From Xenorhabdus indica (lineage in GTDB: Bacteria > Pseudomonadota > Gammaproteobacteria > Enterobacterales > Enterobacteriaceae): a DNA stretch of 55,264 bases. The notes under the pieces were generated by a model. The model searched no databases. It saw nothing but the letters and a program-made list of their open reading frames with translations, and had not been told where the DNA came from. The DNA is taken from the NCBI RefSeq assembly GCF_014467235.1, contig NZ_NKHP01000026.1, positions 1-55,264 on the forward strand, given 5' to 3'. Made by a program: the position numbers and the translations under genes. Position 1 is the first letter of the stretch, and each line of letters starts with the position of its first letter. This document shows, piece after piece, positions 35,014 through 44,919 of this stretch.

Positions 35014-37542
35014 TCAGAACAGCTCATGGCTTTCGCCATTCTCTATCACTGTCGTTCCCGCCTCTGGTACGGTATATTCTGTCGGCTGCGTACCTTCAAT
35101 AAAATATTCCTTACGGGTATTTGCCCCACCATTGGAGAGCTTGCCTGTCGCCCGATCAATTGTGACAGACACAATACCTTCTGGCGGTTCCATCTCTTTT
35201 TCCGCCACCCCTTCCAATGCCATTTTCATGAAATCATCCCAAATTGGCTGCGCCGTTTTCGCTCCACCTTCCCCTTTCAGAGCAGGTGTCCGTCCCAGAC
35301 TTTTACTGTGCTCATCGAAACCAATCCAGACTGTCGCAACCCTATCTGGCCCATAACCTGAGAACCATGCATCTTTCGAGCTGTTGGTTGTCCCGGTTTT
35401 GCCGCCAATATCACGGCGCTTCAAATCACGAGCAGCACGCCAGCCTGTTCCCATCCAACCCGGCTCACCAAAGATATTGGTTTTCAGAGCGTCATGGATC
35501 AGAAACGCCAACGGTGTGCTGATAACATGCGGAGCATACTGCTGATCATCGGTATGCACATTAGGCGCGACACTTTCCAGATCCGGCTGAGGTAAAGCTG
35601 GCTCGGCAGAAAGATTGGAGTGGGCTACGTTTTCAATCGAATCTTCAGATAATTCAATGGAACGGGTGGTATCACCATAGATTACAGGAATATCGGTACA
35701 CTGCGGACAAGCAATCTTCGGCTTCGCTTCAAACAGGACTTTTCCTTCATCATTCTCAATTTTGTTAATGAAATAAGGATCGACCAGATAACCACCATTT
35801 GCCATCACTGCATAACCACGCACTAATTGCATTGGTGTGAAAGAAGGAGACCCCAATGCCAACGACTCTGTGCGGACAACATTTTCACCCGGCAAACCAA
35901 AGCGTTTCAGGTAATCAGCAGCATAATCAACACCCATTGCACGCATAGCGCGCACCATCACCACGTTCTTGGATTGCCCCAATCCCTGACGCAGACGAAT
36001 CGGACCATCATAGGTTGGTGGAGAGTTTTTGGGACGCCAGTCAGTACCCGCGCCTGCATCCCAACGGCTGATAGGTGCATCGTTAAGCAACGATGCCAGT
36101 GTCAGACCTTTATCCATCGCAGCGGTATACAGGAACGGTTTGATATTGGAGCCAACCTGACGCAACGATTGAGTTACGCGGTTAAATTTACTCAATTCAA
36201 AATTAAATCCACCGACCAATGCTTCTATCGCACCATTCATCGGGTTGATGGAAACCAGCGCAGCATTAACTTCCGGTAATTGAGCCAGCCACCAGATGTC
36301 ATTGACTTTCCTGACCCAAATCTGTTCACCGGTTCGAATGACTTCATTAACACTTTGCGGTGGAGGCCCTTGCAGATTGTCTGTCTTAAATCGACGCGCC
36401 CAGTGAACTCCCGCCATAGTCAGTTCAACTTTACTGCCATCCGTCAATATGGCTTCTGCCTGAGTTGCATCGGATTTCGTCACAACAGCAGGTAACAAAG
36501 GATCATATTTCTGCAAAGTTTTCAGTTTATCGATGATCTGAGACTGGCTCCATGCTGGTTGACCAGCTTTCCATAACACTTCCTGAGCACCGCGATAACC
36601 ATGACGGACATCATAATCAATCACATTGGTACGAACAGCATCAACAGCCGCCAGTTGGGGTTTACGTGTAATCGTGGTATAGACCTTATAGCCATCCGTA
36701 TAGGCATTTTCACCATAACGGTTAATCATTTCCTGCCTTACCATTTCAGTCAGGTAAGGCGCAGAGAAAACAATTTGCGGAGTGTGGTAACGGGCAATTA
36801 ATTTCTCACTTCTTGCCTGATAATATTGTTGTTGAGTGATGTATCCCTCCTCCAGCATACGCCCCAATACCACATTGCGGCGATTAAGCGCCCGCTCATG
36901 AGAATAGAGTGGGTTAAAGGTAGAAGGCGCTTTCGGCAATCCGGCAATCATCGCCATTTCACCCAAAGTCAATTCATTAACGTTTTTGCCAAAATAGACA
37001 TGTGCTGCGGCACCGACACCATAAGCACGATAACCAAGGTAGATTTTGTTGAGATATAGCTCAAGAATTTCATCTTTGGTTAACAATTGCTCAATTTTAA
37101 TCGCCAGAAACGCTTCTTTAGCCTTACGTATCAAAGTCTTTTCCGGACTGAGGAAAAAGTTCCTCGCAAGTTGCTGAGTAATAGTACTTGCCCCCTGAGA
37201 AGCATGACCAGAAGTCATCACAACTGAGACCGCACGGATAATACCTATCGGATCAACACCATGGTGTTCATAAAAACGGCTATCTTCCGTGGCAATAAAG
37301 GCTTTCACCATTAAAGGCGGTATTTCGGACAAGGTCAGCGGCAAACGACGTTTTTCACCATATTGTGCAATAAGTTCGCCATCAGCACTGAATACCTGCA
37401 TTGGTGTCTGTAATCGGACATCCTTTAAAGTCGCGACATCTGGCAACTGTGGTTCGATATATTTGTACAAACCCAAAATCGAGACGGTTCCCAATAAAAT
37501 GCAAACAACGACAAGGATCAAAAAATACTTTATGAACTTCAC
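35014..37542 (-). CDS. mrcA: Penicillin-binding protein 1A
   Basis: 842 residues, bifunctional peptidoglycan synthase. GTG start (MKFIKYFLILVVVCILLGT), aligning with the E. coli start, gives the membrane anchor. The glycosyltransferase domain has the catalytic EDSRFYEHHGVD (about residue 85) and GASTITQQLARNFFL. The transpeptidase domain has the serine motif SNIK (in RQVGSNIKPFLYTAAMDKG), SKN (GQSKNVVMVRAM) and KTGT (GGKTGTTNSSKDAWFSGYG). It acts in the periplasm on lipid II and is a beta-lactam target. Divergent from hofM, as in E. coli. Confidence 0.97.
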   Translation of the reverse strand: MKFIKYFLILVVVCILLGTVSILGLYKYIEPQLPDVATLKDVRLQTPMQVFSADGELIAQYGEKRRLPLTLSEIPPLMVKAFIATEDSRFYEHHGVDPIGIIRAVSVVMTSGHASQGASTITQQLARNFFLSPEKTLIRKAKEAFLAIKIEQLLTKDEILELYLNKIYLGYRAYGVGAAAHVYFGKNVNELTLGEMAMIAGLPKAPSTFNPLYSHERALNRRNVVLGRMLEEGYITQQQYYQARSEKLIARYHTPQIVFSAPYLTEMVRQEMINRYGENAYTDGYKVYTTITRKPQLAAVDAVRTNVIDYDVRHGYRGAQEVLWKAGQPAWSQSQIIDKLKTLQKYDPLLPAVVTKSDATQAEAILTDGSKVELTMAGVHWARRFKTDNLQGPPPQSVNEVIRTGEQIWVRKVNDIWWLAQLPEVNAALVSINPMNGAIEALVGGFNFELSKFNRVTQSLRQVGSNIKPFLYTAAMDKGLTLASLLNDAPISRWDAGAGTDWRPKNSPPTYDGPIRLRQGLGQSKNVVMVRAMRAMGVDYAADYLKRFGLPGENVVRTESLALGSPSFTPMQLVRGYAVMANGGYLVDPYFINKIENDEGKVLFEAKPKIACPQCTDIPVIYGDTTRSIELSEDSIENVAHSNLSAEPALPQPDLESVAPNVHTDDQQYAPHVISTPLAFLIHDALKTNIFGEPGWMGTGWRAARDLKRRDIGGKTGTTNSSKDAWFSGYGPDRVATVWIGFDEHSKSLGRTPALKGEGGAKTAQPIWDDFMKMALEGVAEKEMEPPEGIVSVTIDRATGKLSNGGANTRKEYFIEGTQPTEYTVPEAGTTVIENGESHELF

Positions 37543-37677
37543 CTGAAATTTCTCACGCCATGTTAATGAGGCAATTTATAAACGATTAGTACGTAGTATA
37601 AAGGCTATACAACACAATGAATATGTCCTTTCATTTAATAACAACTTGTCACTCATCACTGATAAGGAGATCACGAC

Positions 37678-38580
37678 ATGTACCCATCAAGATGGTATAT
37701 CGGATTGGATATCCATGAACATTACATTCGGGCAATCGCGGCTATTAAACGCCGCAATGGCTGGCAACTCCGTCATTGCTGGCAATACTCTTTATTTAAT
37801 AAATTACCGTTATTTAATGAAATACCATTATTAAAAGACACACCACACGGCACTGTCTCAGGAGGATGGTTACAGCACCCTGAAAAATTACAGCATATTC
37901 TAATGCAATGGCGTCAAATATTACCTAACAAGATTAAATTAAGACTGGCCCTGCCTGTTCAGCAAACCCTACAGAAACAGATTGCTTTGCCTCACCACAT
38001 CTCATTACAGGAGCCTGAACTCGGATGGTTTGTTCACGCCAACGCTGAAAAACAATTTCCTGTCACTGATCTTGCCCTGGATTATCGGGTTCATGGTCAG
38101 CAAATCTGCATCAGTGCAACCCGACAAAAAGATCTCAACTTCTGGATTGAACTGCTCGCAGAAATTGGTTTATTCCCTGATGCCATTGATATTGCGCCCT
38201 GTGCATTACGTTATGCAGCAGAATCTGCCGGTATTCCCAATGACAGCTGGTTGATCCATAAACGGATAACTGACTGGCTGTGGGTCGCTCCAGCTAATCT
38301 CCCTTTTAATTATGGATTGATCTCAACCCAGTCTCATCCATTTCTGGCACAAGTTATTAACCAGTTACCCATTACAACAGAGAGTAAAAATCACACCATT
38401 TACTACAGTGACGAACAATCTACTGATATCAATAAAGAAAAACAGCAAACCGTACCCAAAGAACCCGTTGACGTCTGGCATATGCTGGCAGCATTTCGCC
38501 ATTATCAGCCTCCACTGCCGACACAAACAGATGCTTTCGTTATAGCTGCCGGGCTGGCTCTCAGACCGGATGACCAATGA
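37678..38580 (+). CDS. hofM: PilM-like protein HofM (DNA uptake/pilus assembly)
   Basis: 300 residues with an actin-like/PilM start (WYIGLDIHEHYIRAIAAIKRRNGWQLRHCW) and positional identity with E. coli hofM, divergent from mrcA. PilM proteins sit in the cytoplasm and dock the PilN/PilO inner-membrane complex. AAGGAG lies about 11 bases before the ATG. Its stop overlaps the hofN start by 4 bases (ATGA). In enteric bacteria the hof genes are homologous to the competence machinery and support growth on DNA as nutrient. Confidence 0.85.
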   Translation: MYPSRWYIGLDIHEHYIRAIAAIKRRNGWQLRHCWQYSLFNKLPLFNEIPLLKDTPHGTVSGGWLQHPEKLQHILMQWRQILPNKIKLRLALPVQQTLQKQIALPHHISLQEPELGWFVHANAEKQFPVTDLALDYRVHGQQICISATRQKDLNFWIELLAEIGLFPDAIDIAPCALRYAAESAGIPNDSWLIHKRITDWLWVAPANLPFNYGLISTQSHPFLAQVINQLPITTESKNHTIYYSDEQSTDINKEKQQTVPKEPVDVWHMLAAFRHYQPPLPTQTDAFVIAAGLALRPDDQ

Positions 38581-39131
38581 TGTATCAGGTTAATTTCTTG
38601 CCCTGGCGTCAGGCAAAACTTAAACGCCAATACTGGAAATGGGGATTATTTCTTGGCCTGCAATTGATTCTATGGGGGGCTTTTTTCATATTTATCTCAA
38701 TACAACAGCAGCAGAAAATCGAACAATATCACGTTCGATTTGCCCAAAATAGCCAGCAACTTGAGCAAATAAAACAAATTATCAATGAAACAGAACAAGC
38801 GGTTCATCATCACCATCAGTTGACCCAACAAGTCAGGAAAAAACAGATATTCATGGAACAGAATCAACGATATTTACAACTATTTCGCCAACTTCCTCAT
38901 TTATTACCGGAGAAAAGCTGGCTTACTGCTTTCAGTGATGACACCGGGCAATTAGTTTTTGCAGCCAACAGCCAAAGTTATGAAGATGTCTCCAATTTAT
39001 TGGATAACCTGACAGGTAATACTTCACTTATCAATGTCCAGTTGAAAAAAATGACCACCACATCTGAGGATTATCTTAAGGTATTCACCATTGATGCAGA
39101 CTGGTTGATGGGAGACAGAAATGAGAAATAA
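38577..39131 (+). CDS. hofN: PilN-like protein HofN
   Basis: 184 residues, PilN architecture: a short N-terminal cytoplasmic motif (VNFLPWRQAKLKRQYW, the segment that docks PilM), one membrane helix (about 20-40, WGLFLGLQLILWGAFFIFISI), then a Gln-rich coiled coil and a periplasmic domain. It overlaps hofM by 4 bases and hofO by 11, so the genes are translationally coupled. Confidence 0.85.
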   Translation: MMYQVNFLPWRQAKLKRQYWKWGLFLGLQLILWGAFFIFISIQQQQKIEQYHVRFAQNSQQLEQIKQIINETEQAVHHHHQLTQQVRKKQIFMEQNQRYLQLFRQLPHLLPEKSWLTAFSDDTGQLVFAANSQSYEDVSNLLDNLTGNTSLINVQLKKMTTTSEDYLKVFTIDADWLMGDRNEK

Positions 39132-39663
39132 TTATCTTGTGTGGTTATTTCGCCCCATATGGCAGTTATTTTTATTGCAGCAATTGGTGATCATTCCTCT
39201 TATATTGGGCTTCTATTTTTTTGTTTGGCAAAAGAGTGAAGATGTCATTCATTCTCTTCAAGTTAAACTGACAGAACAAAAAAATGATCTCGCCTTATCT
39301 CAAAACCAATTTTCCGCATTACCTAACCTGACTGAGCTCCACCAGCAGATCCAACAAATAACAGTCAAACTCGGCCAGAACGGCCATATCTCATCGCCGC
39401 TAAAAACTACCGTACTTAAACGACTCCACCAGCCTTTGGTCAATTCCGGGAGTCAACTCATGGAATGGAAAAGCATCAAAGAAGGGGATCAGGTTTTATG
39501 GCATATCATACTGTCACTGACCTATGAACAATTACTCCGTTTCATCAATGAGATTCAGCAATTACAACCTATCTTGCTGATAAAACATCTCACGATCACA
39601 CCTGCCGATAATAGTCTGACTGTCCGTATGGTGCTGAAAGATATTGGCTATGAGGAAAAATGA
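39121..39663 (+). CDS. hofO: PilO-like protein HofO
   Basis: 180 residues: one N-terminal membrane helix (about 15-36, LFLLQQLVIIPLILGFYFFV), a coiled coil and a small periplasmic domain, as in PilO. It pairs with HofN to link the cytoplasmic HofM to the outer-membrane secretin. It overlaps both neighbours. Sequence is poorly conserved in this family, so the call rests mainly on order and topology. Confidence 0.8.
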   Translation: MRNNYLVWLFRPIWQLFLLQQLVIIPLILGFYFFVWQKSEDVIHSLQVKLTEQKNDLALSQNQFSALPNLTELHQQIQQITVKLGQNGHISSPLKTTVLKRLHQPLVNSGSQLMEWKSIKEGDQVLWHIILSLTYEQLLRFINEIQQLQPILLIKHLTITPADNSLTVRMVLKDIGYEEK

Positions 39664-40733
39664 TGAATTGTCGTGCTTTCGCTTTACTGGCCTTCCTGCT
39701 CCTGACTTTTTCCTGTTTCGCCGAAGAAATAGAACCGGAAGAAACAACTTATTCAATGACAGTGAGAGATCCTTTTCAGCCGCCAAAAAATAACCTAGAT
39801 GAAGAAGTTCAGTTCTTCCCGACAGATCAAGAAGAACAAGAAATAGAATATCAGGTTATTCCTCTGCAATACGCCGATGCCGGACAAATAACAGAACAAT
39901 TACAAAAAAACACGCCTGCCTTACTGACAAAATGGGGAAAAGTGGAACATGATAATTTAACGAATAGTTTGATATTAGAAGATAAGTTTGATGCTATCAC
40001 TCGCATCAAAAACTGGCTGAAAGAAGTGGATACACCACAACAACAAGTGCAAATCACAGCCCATATTGTCACGAGCAGCAGAGAAGCATTACATGAGCTA
40101 GGTATTCACTGGGGTATCGCAGCCGATCCACAAAATCGCTCACTCGGCCTCAACCGCTTGAACCTGCATCAACCCGCAGGAAATCAAAGCCACCGATTAG
40201 TACTGAACACTGCCCGCATCCATGCAAATCTGTTAGAAATGGAACTCAGCGCCCTGGAGCAGGAAAATCAACTGGATATCATCGCCAGCCCACGTCTGAC
40301 CGCTTCACATCAACAACCCGCCAGTATCAAACAGGGTTCTGATATCCCTTATCTCGTTCAGAATAAAAACAAAACAACTATTCAATTCAAGGAGGCAGTA
40401 TTAGGCATGGAAGTAACTCCACACATTTTAAGGCAAGGAAAAATCCGGTTAATGTTGAAAATCAGCCAGAATGCGCCCGGCCTTCCTATTAATCAGGGAG
40501 GGAATGAAAATCTGGCTATCGATAAACAGGAAATTATGACACAAGTTACCGTCAGAAACGGCGAAACCCTCATTCTGGGTGGAATTTTCCAACAGAAAAA
40601 AGGCGCCAGTACACAAAAAGTTCCTTACTTATCAGACATTCCTCTGTTGGGATCATTATTTAGCCAGCAAGGAGAACGGCATAGTCGAAGGGAGCTCGTA
40701 ATTTTTATTACACCTCAACTGGACAATATTTGA
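39660..40733 (+). CDS. hofQ: Shortened secretin HofQ with a HofP-like N-terminus
   Basis: 357 residues (E. coli HofQ 412). A signal peptide (ALLAFLLLTFSCFAEE) leads into residues about 24-55 containing TVRDPFQPPKNN. This motif belongs to HofP/PilP, whose own gene is missing here. From about residue 64 the sequence follows HofQ (VIPLQYADAGQITEQL, VDTPQQQVQITAHIV) and the secretin core (LSALEQENQLDIIASPRLTASHQQPASIKQGSDIPY, ETLILGGIFQQKK, DIPLLGSLF, RRELVIFITP). The N0-type domain at the E. coli HofQ N-terminus is absent. The gene looks like an in-frame deletion joining hofP and hofQ. The outer-membrane channel part appears intact. Confidence 0.85.
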   Translation: MMNCRAFALLAFLLLTFSCFAEEIEPEETTYSMTVRDPFQPPKNNLDEEVQFFPTDQEEQEIEYQVIPLQYADAGQITEQLQKNTPALLTKWGKVEHDNLTNSLILEDKFDAITRIKNWLKEVDTPQQQVQITAHIVTSSREALHELGIHWGIAADPQNRSLGLNRLNLHQPAGNQSHRLVLNTARIHANLLEMELSALEQENQLDIIASPRLTASHQQPASIKQGSDIPYLVQNKNKTTIQFKEAVLGMEVTPHILRQGKIRLMLKISQNAPGLPINQGGNENLAIDKQEIMTQVTVRNGETLILGGIFQQKKGASTQKVPYLSDIPLLGSLFSQQGERHSRRELVIFITPQLDNI

Positions 40734-41132
40734 TCAATTTAAAATATATACATATTTATCAGTTGGTTGATAAAGGTCTCTGTGCTTTTTCTACCATATT
40801 GCTGGTTATTTTTCTTGGTCTGACCTGTTTATGGATTTGACGCTGAGAGTAATTTAGCATACAAGGTTTACCTAATTGAGTGAGCAGGTCTCTCATCACC
40901 AGTAAGAGCCTATCGGAATATACACAGGTAGGATCATAATCAGCCGAAAAAGCATGAACCTTACTTCACAGGTTCGTGCAAATTTATATAGTTGCAATAT
41001 AGGCTGATGTATTGAGATAATTTTTCTATCTGATCTCACATTCTCACTCATGAGGTTTCAGTTTAGGTCCCGCGGCTAATCTGATTGGCGGGGCGGGTTA
41101 TCATTAACAAATATCTTAGTAATACCAAAAAC
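40734..41132. other. hofQ-aroK gap with promoter and hairpin
   Basis: About 400 bases. Contains a promoter-like TTGACG-17-TACAAG (40837-40865) and a hairpin GCATGAACCT/AGGTTCGTGC (40952-40979). A long untranslated leader therefore precedes aroK. A shikimate-operon leader of this length is also seen in E. coli. Confidence 0.5.
40837..40865 (+). promoter_or_regulatory. Likely sigma-70 promoter of the aroKB operon
   Basis: TTGACG, 17-base spacer, TACAAG: five of six and four of six consensus bases at ideal spacing. It lies about 270 bases before aroK. Confidence 0.55.
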
Positions 41133-41654
41133 ATGGCAGAGAAACGCAATATCTTTCTGGTTGGGCCTATGGGTGCCGGCAAAAGCACTATTGGTCGTCA
41201 GTTAGCTCAGCAACTCAATATGGAGTTTTACGACTCTGATCAAGAAATTGAGCGACGTACCGGAGCTGACGTGGGCTGGGTATTCGATGTGGAAGGCGAA
41301 GAAGGCTTCCGTGAACGCGAAGAAAAAATAATTAACGAACTGACTGAGAAACAAGGCATTGTATTGGCAACTGGGGGTGGTTCAGTTAAATCAAAAGAAA
41401 CCCGCAATCGTCTGTCTGCCCGTGGTGTGGTCGTCTATTTAGAAACAACCATAGAAAAACAGTTAGCTCGTACCCAGCGCGACAAAAAACGCCCTTTACT
41501 TCAAGTTGATGCACCAGCACGTGAAGTTTTAGAAAATCTGGCTGATGAGCGCAATCCTCTTTATGAGGAAATTGCTGACCTGACTATACGTACAGATGAG
41601 CAAAGTGCCAAAGTTGTAGCTAACCAAATTATTGAGCTATTGGAAAAAAATTGA
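41133..41654 (+). CDS. aroK: Shikimate kinase 1
   Basis: 173 residues from the ATG at 41133 ([21 protein letters not shown]), matching E. coli AroK; the upstream extension of the frame is not used. Walker [10 protein letters not shown] at about 10-18, shikimate-binding [11 protein letters not shown] and GGGSV, lid RDKKRPLL. It phosphorylates shikimate at O3 with ATP in the pathway to aromatic amino acids. First gene of the aroK-aroB-damX-dam-rpe-gph-trpS cluster. AroB starts 45 bases after its stop. Confidence 0.97.
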   Translation: MAEKRNIFLVGPMGAGKSTIGRQLAQQLNMEFYDSDQEIERRTGADVGWVFDVEGEEGFREREEKIINELTEKQGIVLATGGGSVKSKETRNRLSARGVVVYLETTIEKQLARTQRDKKRPLLQVDAPAREVLENLADERNPLYEEIADLTIRTDEQSAKVVANQIIELLEKN

Positions 41655-41699
41655 TCTTTGCGGACTCGCTCCGCAGCACACGATAAGGCGAAAGCTGAT

Positions 41700-42788
41700 A
41701 TGGAACAAGTGATTGTTACGTTAGGTGAAAGAAGCTATCCGATTACCATCGCCCAAGGGCTGTTTTCCAGCAGTGAAGCATTCAAGCCCCTGCAATCTGG
41801 TCAGCAGGTCATGATAGTGACCAATGAAACACTGGCACCCCTGTATCTTGAACAGGTGAAATCCACATTGCAGAGTATGGGTCTTCAGGTAAATGAAGTT
41901 ATCTTGCCTGACGGTGAACAATACAAATCACTTCTTGTGCTCAATGATATATTTTCTGCCTTACTGGAAAATAATCACGCTCGTGACACAACGCTTATCG
42001 CTCTCGGTGGTGGTGTCATCGGTGATATGACGGGGTTTGCTGCCGCCAGCTATCAACGCGGCATTCGTTTCATTCAGATACCCACCACTCTACTTTCTCA
42101 GGTTGACTCTTCCGTTGGCGGAAAAACAGGGGTCAACCATCCCCTTGGTAAAAACATGATTGGGGCTTTTTACCAACCTGCCTCCGTTGTTATTGATCTC
42201 AATTGTTTAAATACCCTGCCAGCCCAAGAGTTGTATGCCGGTTTAGCGGAAGTGATCAAATATGGCGTGATTCTGGATGGTGAGTTTTTTAGCTGGCTTG
42301 AAGACAATATTGAGAAATTAATCGCTCTTGATCATCAGGCAATGGCTTACTGTATTCGTCGTTGCTGTGAACTGAAGGCATTTGTCGTCGCAGCAGATGA
42401 ATATGAACGCAGTGGAATGCGGTCTTTATTAAATCTCGGCCATACTTTCGGACATGCCATTGAAGCGGAAATGGGTTATGGTGTCTGGCTGCATGGTCAA
42501 GCAGTCGCTGCGGGTATGGTAATGGCTGCACGAGCGTCTGAACTTGTTGGAACATTTTCCAGTCAGGATACACAACGTATTATCAACTTGCTGGAAAGAG
42601 CAAAACTCCCTGTTCACGGCCCGGCAATCATGTCCCCTGAAGATTATTTACCTCATATGATGCGTGATAAAAAAGTATCAGCGGGTAAACTTCGTCTGAC
42701 TTTGCCTAAGGTTATAGGGGAAGCAGAACTTCGTTCTGATATCAGTACAAACGTCATATTAGATGCCATTCGACGTTGCAGAGAGTGA
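41700..42788 (+). CDS. aroB: 3-dehydroquinate synthase
   Basis: 362 residues from ATG 41700 ([21 protein letters not shown]), the E. coli start; the open frame before it is ignored. NAD- and zinc-dependent enzyme making 3-dehydroquinate from DAHP, the second shikimate step. Visible are the NAD-binding [19 protein letters not shown], the [18 protein letters not shown] loop and the zinc ligands in [11 protein letters not shown]. It follows aroK closely and is followed by a 213-base gap with an inverted repeat before damX. Confidence 0.97.
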   Translation: MEQVIVTLGERSYPITIAQGLFSSSEAFKPLQSGQQVMIVTNETLAPLYLEQVKSTLQSMGLQVNEVILPDGEQYKSLLVLNDIFSALLENNHARDTTLIALGGGVIGDMTGFAAASYQRGIRFIQIPTTLLSQVDSSVGGKTGVNHPLGKNMIGAFYQPASVVIDLNCLNTLPAQELYAGLAEVIKYGVILDGEFFSWLEDNIEKLIALDHQAMAYCIRRCCELKAFVVAADEYERSGMRSLLNLGHTFGHAIEAEMGYGVWLHGQAVAAGMVMAARASELVGTFSSQDTQRIINLLERAKLPVHGPAIMSPEDYLPHMMRDKKVSAGKLRLTLPKVIGEAELRSDISTNVILDAIRRCRE

Positions 42789-42846
42789 TCCATCATTTTC
42801 TAGCTGTTTGCTATAAAATAGCTACATTGATAGATACACCTGATAG

Positions 42847-42900
42847 CTTTCAAGTTGCCGCCAACAAAGAGGCAACTTGAAAGATAAAGGGTATAATACA
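42847..42900. repeat. Inverted-repeat element between aroB and damX
   Basis: CTTTCAAGTTGCC (42847-42859) and GGCAACTTGAAAG (42871-42883) form a perfect 13-bp inverted repeat with an 11-base loop, followed by GGGTATAATA. The CTTTCAAG core and GGGTAT end relate it to the copies at 20808 and 47359. As RNA it would fold into a strong hairpin between the two cistrons. Confidence 0.7.
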
Positions 42901-43001
42901 CTATCAGTTTTATTACCGGTTTTAGTTAGGTCAGGCTGCCAAACCTATAGACCAAACCTATAGAATAGTAATTGGCAGTATTATCTCGACTGGGAGGGCA
43001 T

Positions 43002-43958
43002 ATGGACGAATTAAAATCAGAAAATAAGCAAGAAACAAAAAACGAATTTAAACCTGATGCTTCTGATCGCCGCCCTCCGCGATCACGAACTCAAAACCAA
43101 CGCCCAAAACTGGCAGTATCGCGTCAACAAATGATGATTGGGGTCGGTATACTGGTGCTTTTACTACTGATTATCGCTATCAGTTCTGCCCTGAAATCCC
43201 CAACCGAGCATGAAAAACAGCAATCACAGAATTCAGTCGAGAAAAATATCGATCTGCCAGGCTCTCCATCATCTTCTACTAACACGCAAGCGACTAATGC
43301 GCAAAATAGTATGCAGGGAAATCCATCTGAACCTGCCACATCGACATCGCCAACAAATAATCCGCGCGAAATCGGTATGCCACCAATCAGCAGTACACCT
43401 AGTCAAGATCCCGCTCCTGCAACAACCGGAACGGGTGGCTACAACCAACGCATAGAGTTACCTGGCGATATTTCTGATGCTTTAAATCAACAACAGAGCA
43501 ACATTAACGATACTGTGCAAAAAAATACGGCACAAAAAAATCTGTCATCATCACAAAATAACCCGGTAAAACAAACGGTAATCCCGCCGGAAGAACAGAA
43601 AAAAACTGAAAAGGTTGCACCTCCCAAAATAGAAAAAACAGACAAGCAGCACAAGGAAACAGCTAAACCTGCCATCATTGATGACTTACTGAAAGTACCT
43701 GCAAATCGGTTTACACTTCAATTGAGTAGCGCGAGTCGCTCTGATACCTTGATCGCTTTTGCGAAAAAGAATAACCTTGTTAATTACAAGGTTTATGAAA
43801 CCAAACGTAATGATAAAACATGGTTTATTTTGATCTACGGTAGCTACAACTCCGCTTCTGAGGCCAAAAAGGCAATTTCTTTACTCCCTACAGACATTCA
43901 GACTCAAAAACCCTGGGTGAGAAAACTACAACAGGTTCATCAAGATCTGAAAAAATAA
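43002..43958 (+). CDS. damX: Cell-division SPOR-domain protein DamX
   Basis: 318 residues from the ATG at 43002 (GGGAGGG just upstream); a start ten codons earlier lacks such a site. A charged cytoplasmic N-terminus of about 45 residues is followed by one membrane helix (about 45-66, MMIGVGILVLLLLIIAISSAL). A long Pro/Ser/Thr/Gln/Asn-rich linker and a C-terminal SPOR domain (about 230-310: RFTLQLSSASRSDTLIAFAKKN...TWFILIYGSY) complete it. SPOR binds denuded glycan at the septum. It is distinctly shorter than E. coli DamX (428), the loss being in the linker and N-terminal parts. Confidence 0.92.
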   Translation: MDELKSENKQETKNEFKPDASDRRPPRSRTQNQRPKLAVSRQQMMIGVGILVLLLLIIAISSALKSPTEHEKQQSQNSVEKNIDLPGSPSSSTNTQATNAQNSMQGNPSEPATSTSPTNNPREIGMPPISSTPSQDPAPATTGTGGYNQRIELPGDISDALNQQQSNINDTVQKNTAQKNLSSSQNNPVKQTVIPPEEQKKTEKVAPPKIEKTDKQHKETAKPAIIDDLLKVPANRFTLQLSSASRSDTLIAFAKKNNLVNYKVYETKRNDKTWFILIYGSYNSASEAKKAISLLPTDIQTQKPWVRKLQQVHQDLKK

Positions 43959-44043
43959 AACTATTTTTATTAGGCGCTGATATGCTGTCCTAAACAGAGT
44001 ACAATCTGCGGCTCTGAAATTATTGAATACTTTATTTGGCGGC

Positions 44044-44862
44044 ATGAAAAAAAAACGCGCTTTCTTAAAATGGGCCGGTGGAAAATACCCTTTGGTGGAT
44101 GACATTAAACGTTATCTGCCAGAGGGCGAGCGCTTAATTGAGCCATTTGTTGGCGCAGGTTCGGTATTCCTGAATACCGATTATGATTCTTACATCTTAT
44201 CAGATATCAACAGTGATCTAATCAACCTGTACAACACAGTAAAATCCAGTGCGGATGAATTTATTGGTCATGTCCGTCCCTTATTTTCACCAGAGTTCAA
44301 CACGTCTGAAATCTTCTATCACCTGAGAGAAGAGTTCAACAACAGTAAAGACCCATTCTATCGCAGTGTGTTGTTTCTGTACCTTAATCGCCACTGTTAT
44401 AATGGCCTTTGCCGCTATAACTCACGGGGCGAGTTTAACGTTCCTTTCGGGCGCTATAAAAAACCGTATTTTCCGGAAGATGAGTTGTACTGGTTTGCCG
44501 AAAAATCCCAAAAGGCCTCTTTTATCTGCCAGCATTACGGAATCGCACTAACTAAAGCGCCAAAAGGCTCAGTCGTTTATTGCGATCCACCTTATGCGCC
44601 TCTTTCAGCAACGGCAAATTTTACAGCCTACCATACAAATAGTTTTAACCTCCTGGATCAGGAAAATCTGGCGCGGCTCGCCTATAATCTCTCGTCGCAA
44701 CAGGATATCCCCGTACTTATATCCAATCATGACACGCCGATGACACGGGAATGGTATCATCAAGCTTCCCTTTACATTGTTAAAGCCCGCCGGACAATAA
44801 GTAGAAATATTCTTGCCCGCAGTAAAGTTGATGAGCTTTTGGCGTTATACTGCCAGAAGTGA
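44044..44862 (+). CDS. dam: DNA adenine methyltransferase
   Basis: 272 residues from ATG 44044 (MKKKRAFLKWAGGKYP), equal to the E. coli start; a TTG seven codons earlier is rejected. Methylates the adenine of GATC, serving mismatch repair, replication timing and gene control. Motifs: AGGKYPL (motif X), EPFVGAGSVFLN (motif I, SAM) and the catalytic DPPY in VYCDPPYAPLSATANFTAYH (motif IV). It follows damX by 85 bases and rpe follows 57 bases later. Confidence 0.97.
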   Translation: MKKKRAFLKWAGGKYPLVDDIKRYLPEGERLIEPFVGAGSVFLNTDYDSYILSDINSDLINLYNTVKSSADEFIGHVRPLFSPEFNTSEIFYHLREEFNNSKDPFYRSVLFLYLNRHCYNGLCRYNSRGEFNVPFGRYKKPYFPEDELYWFAEKSQKASFICQHYGIALTKAPKGSVVYCDPPYAPLSATANFTAYHTNSFNLLDQENLARLAYNLSSQQDIPVLISNHDTPMTREWYHQASLYIVKARRTISRNILARSKVDELLALYCQK

Positions 44863-44919
44863 TTGAGGTTTCCTGCCCCTGAAATAACGGGGATAAACAA
44901 TGAATTGGAGAAGAGAATA

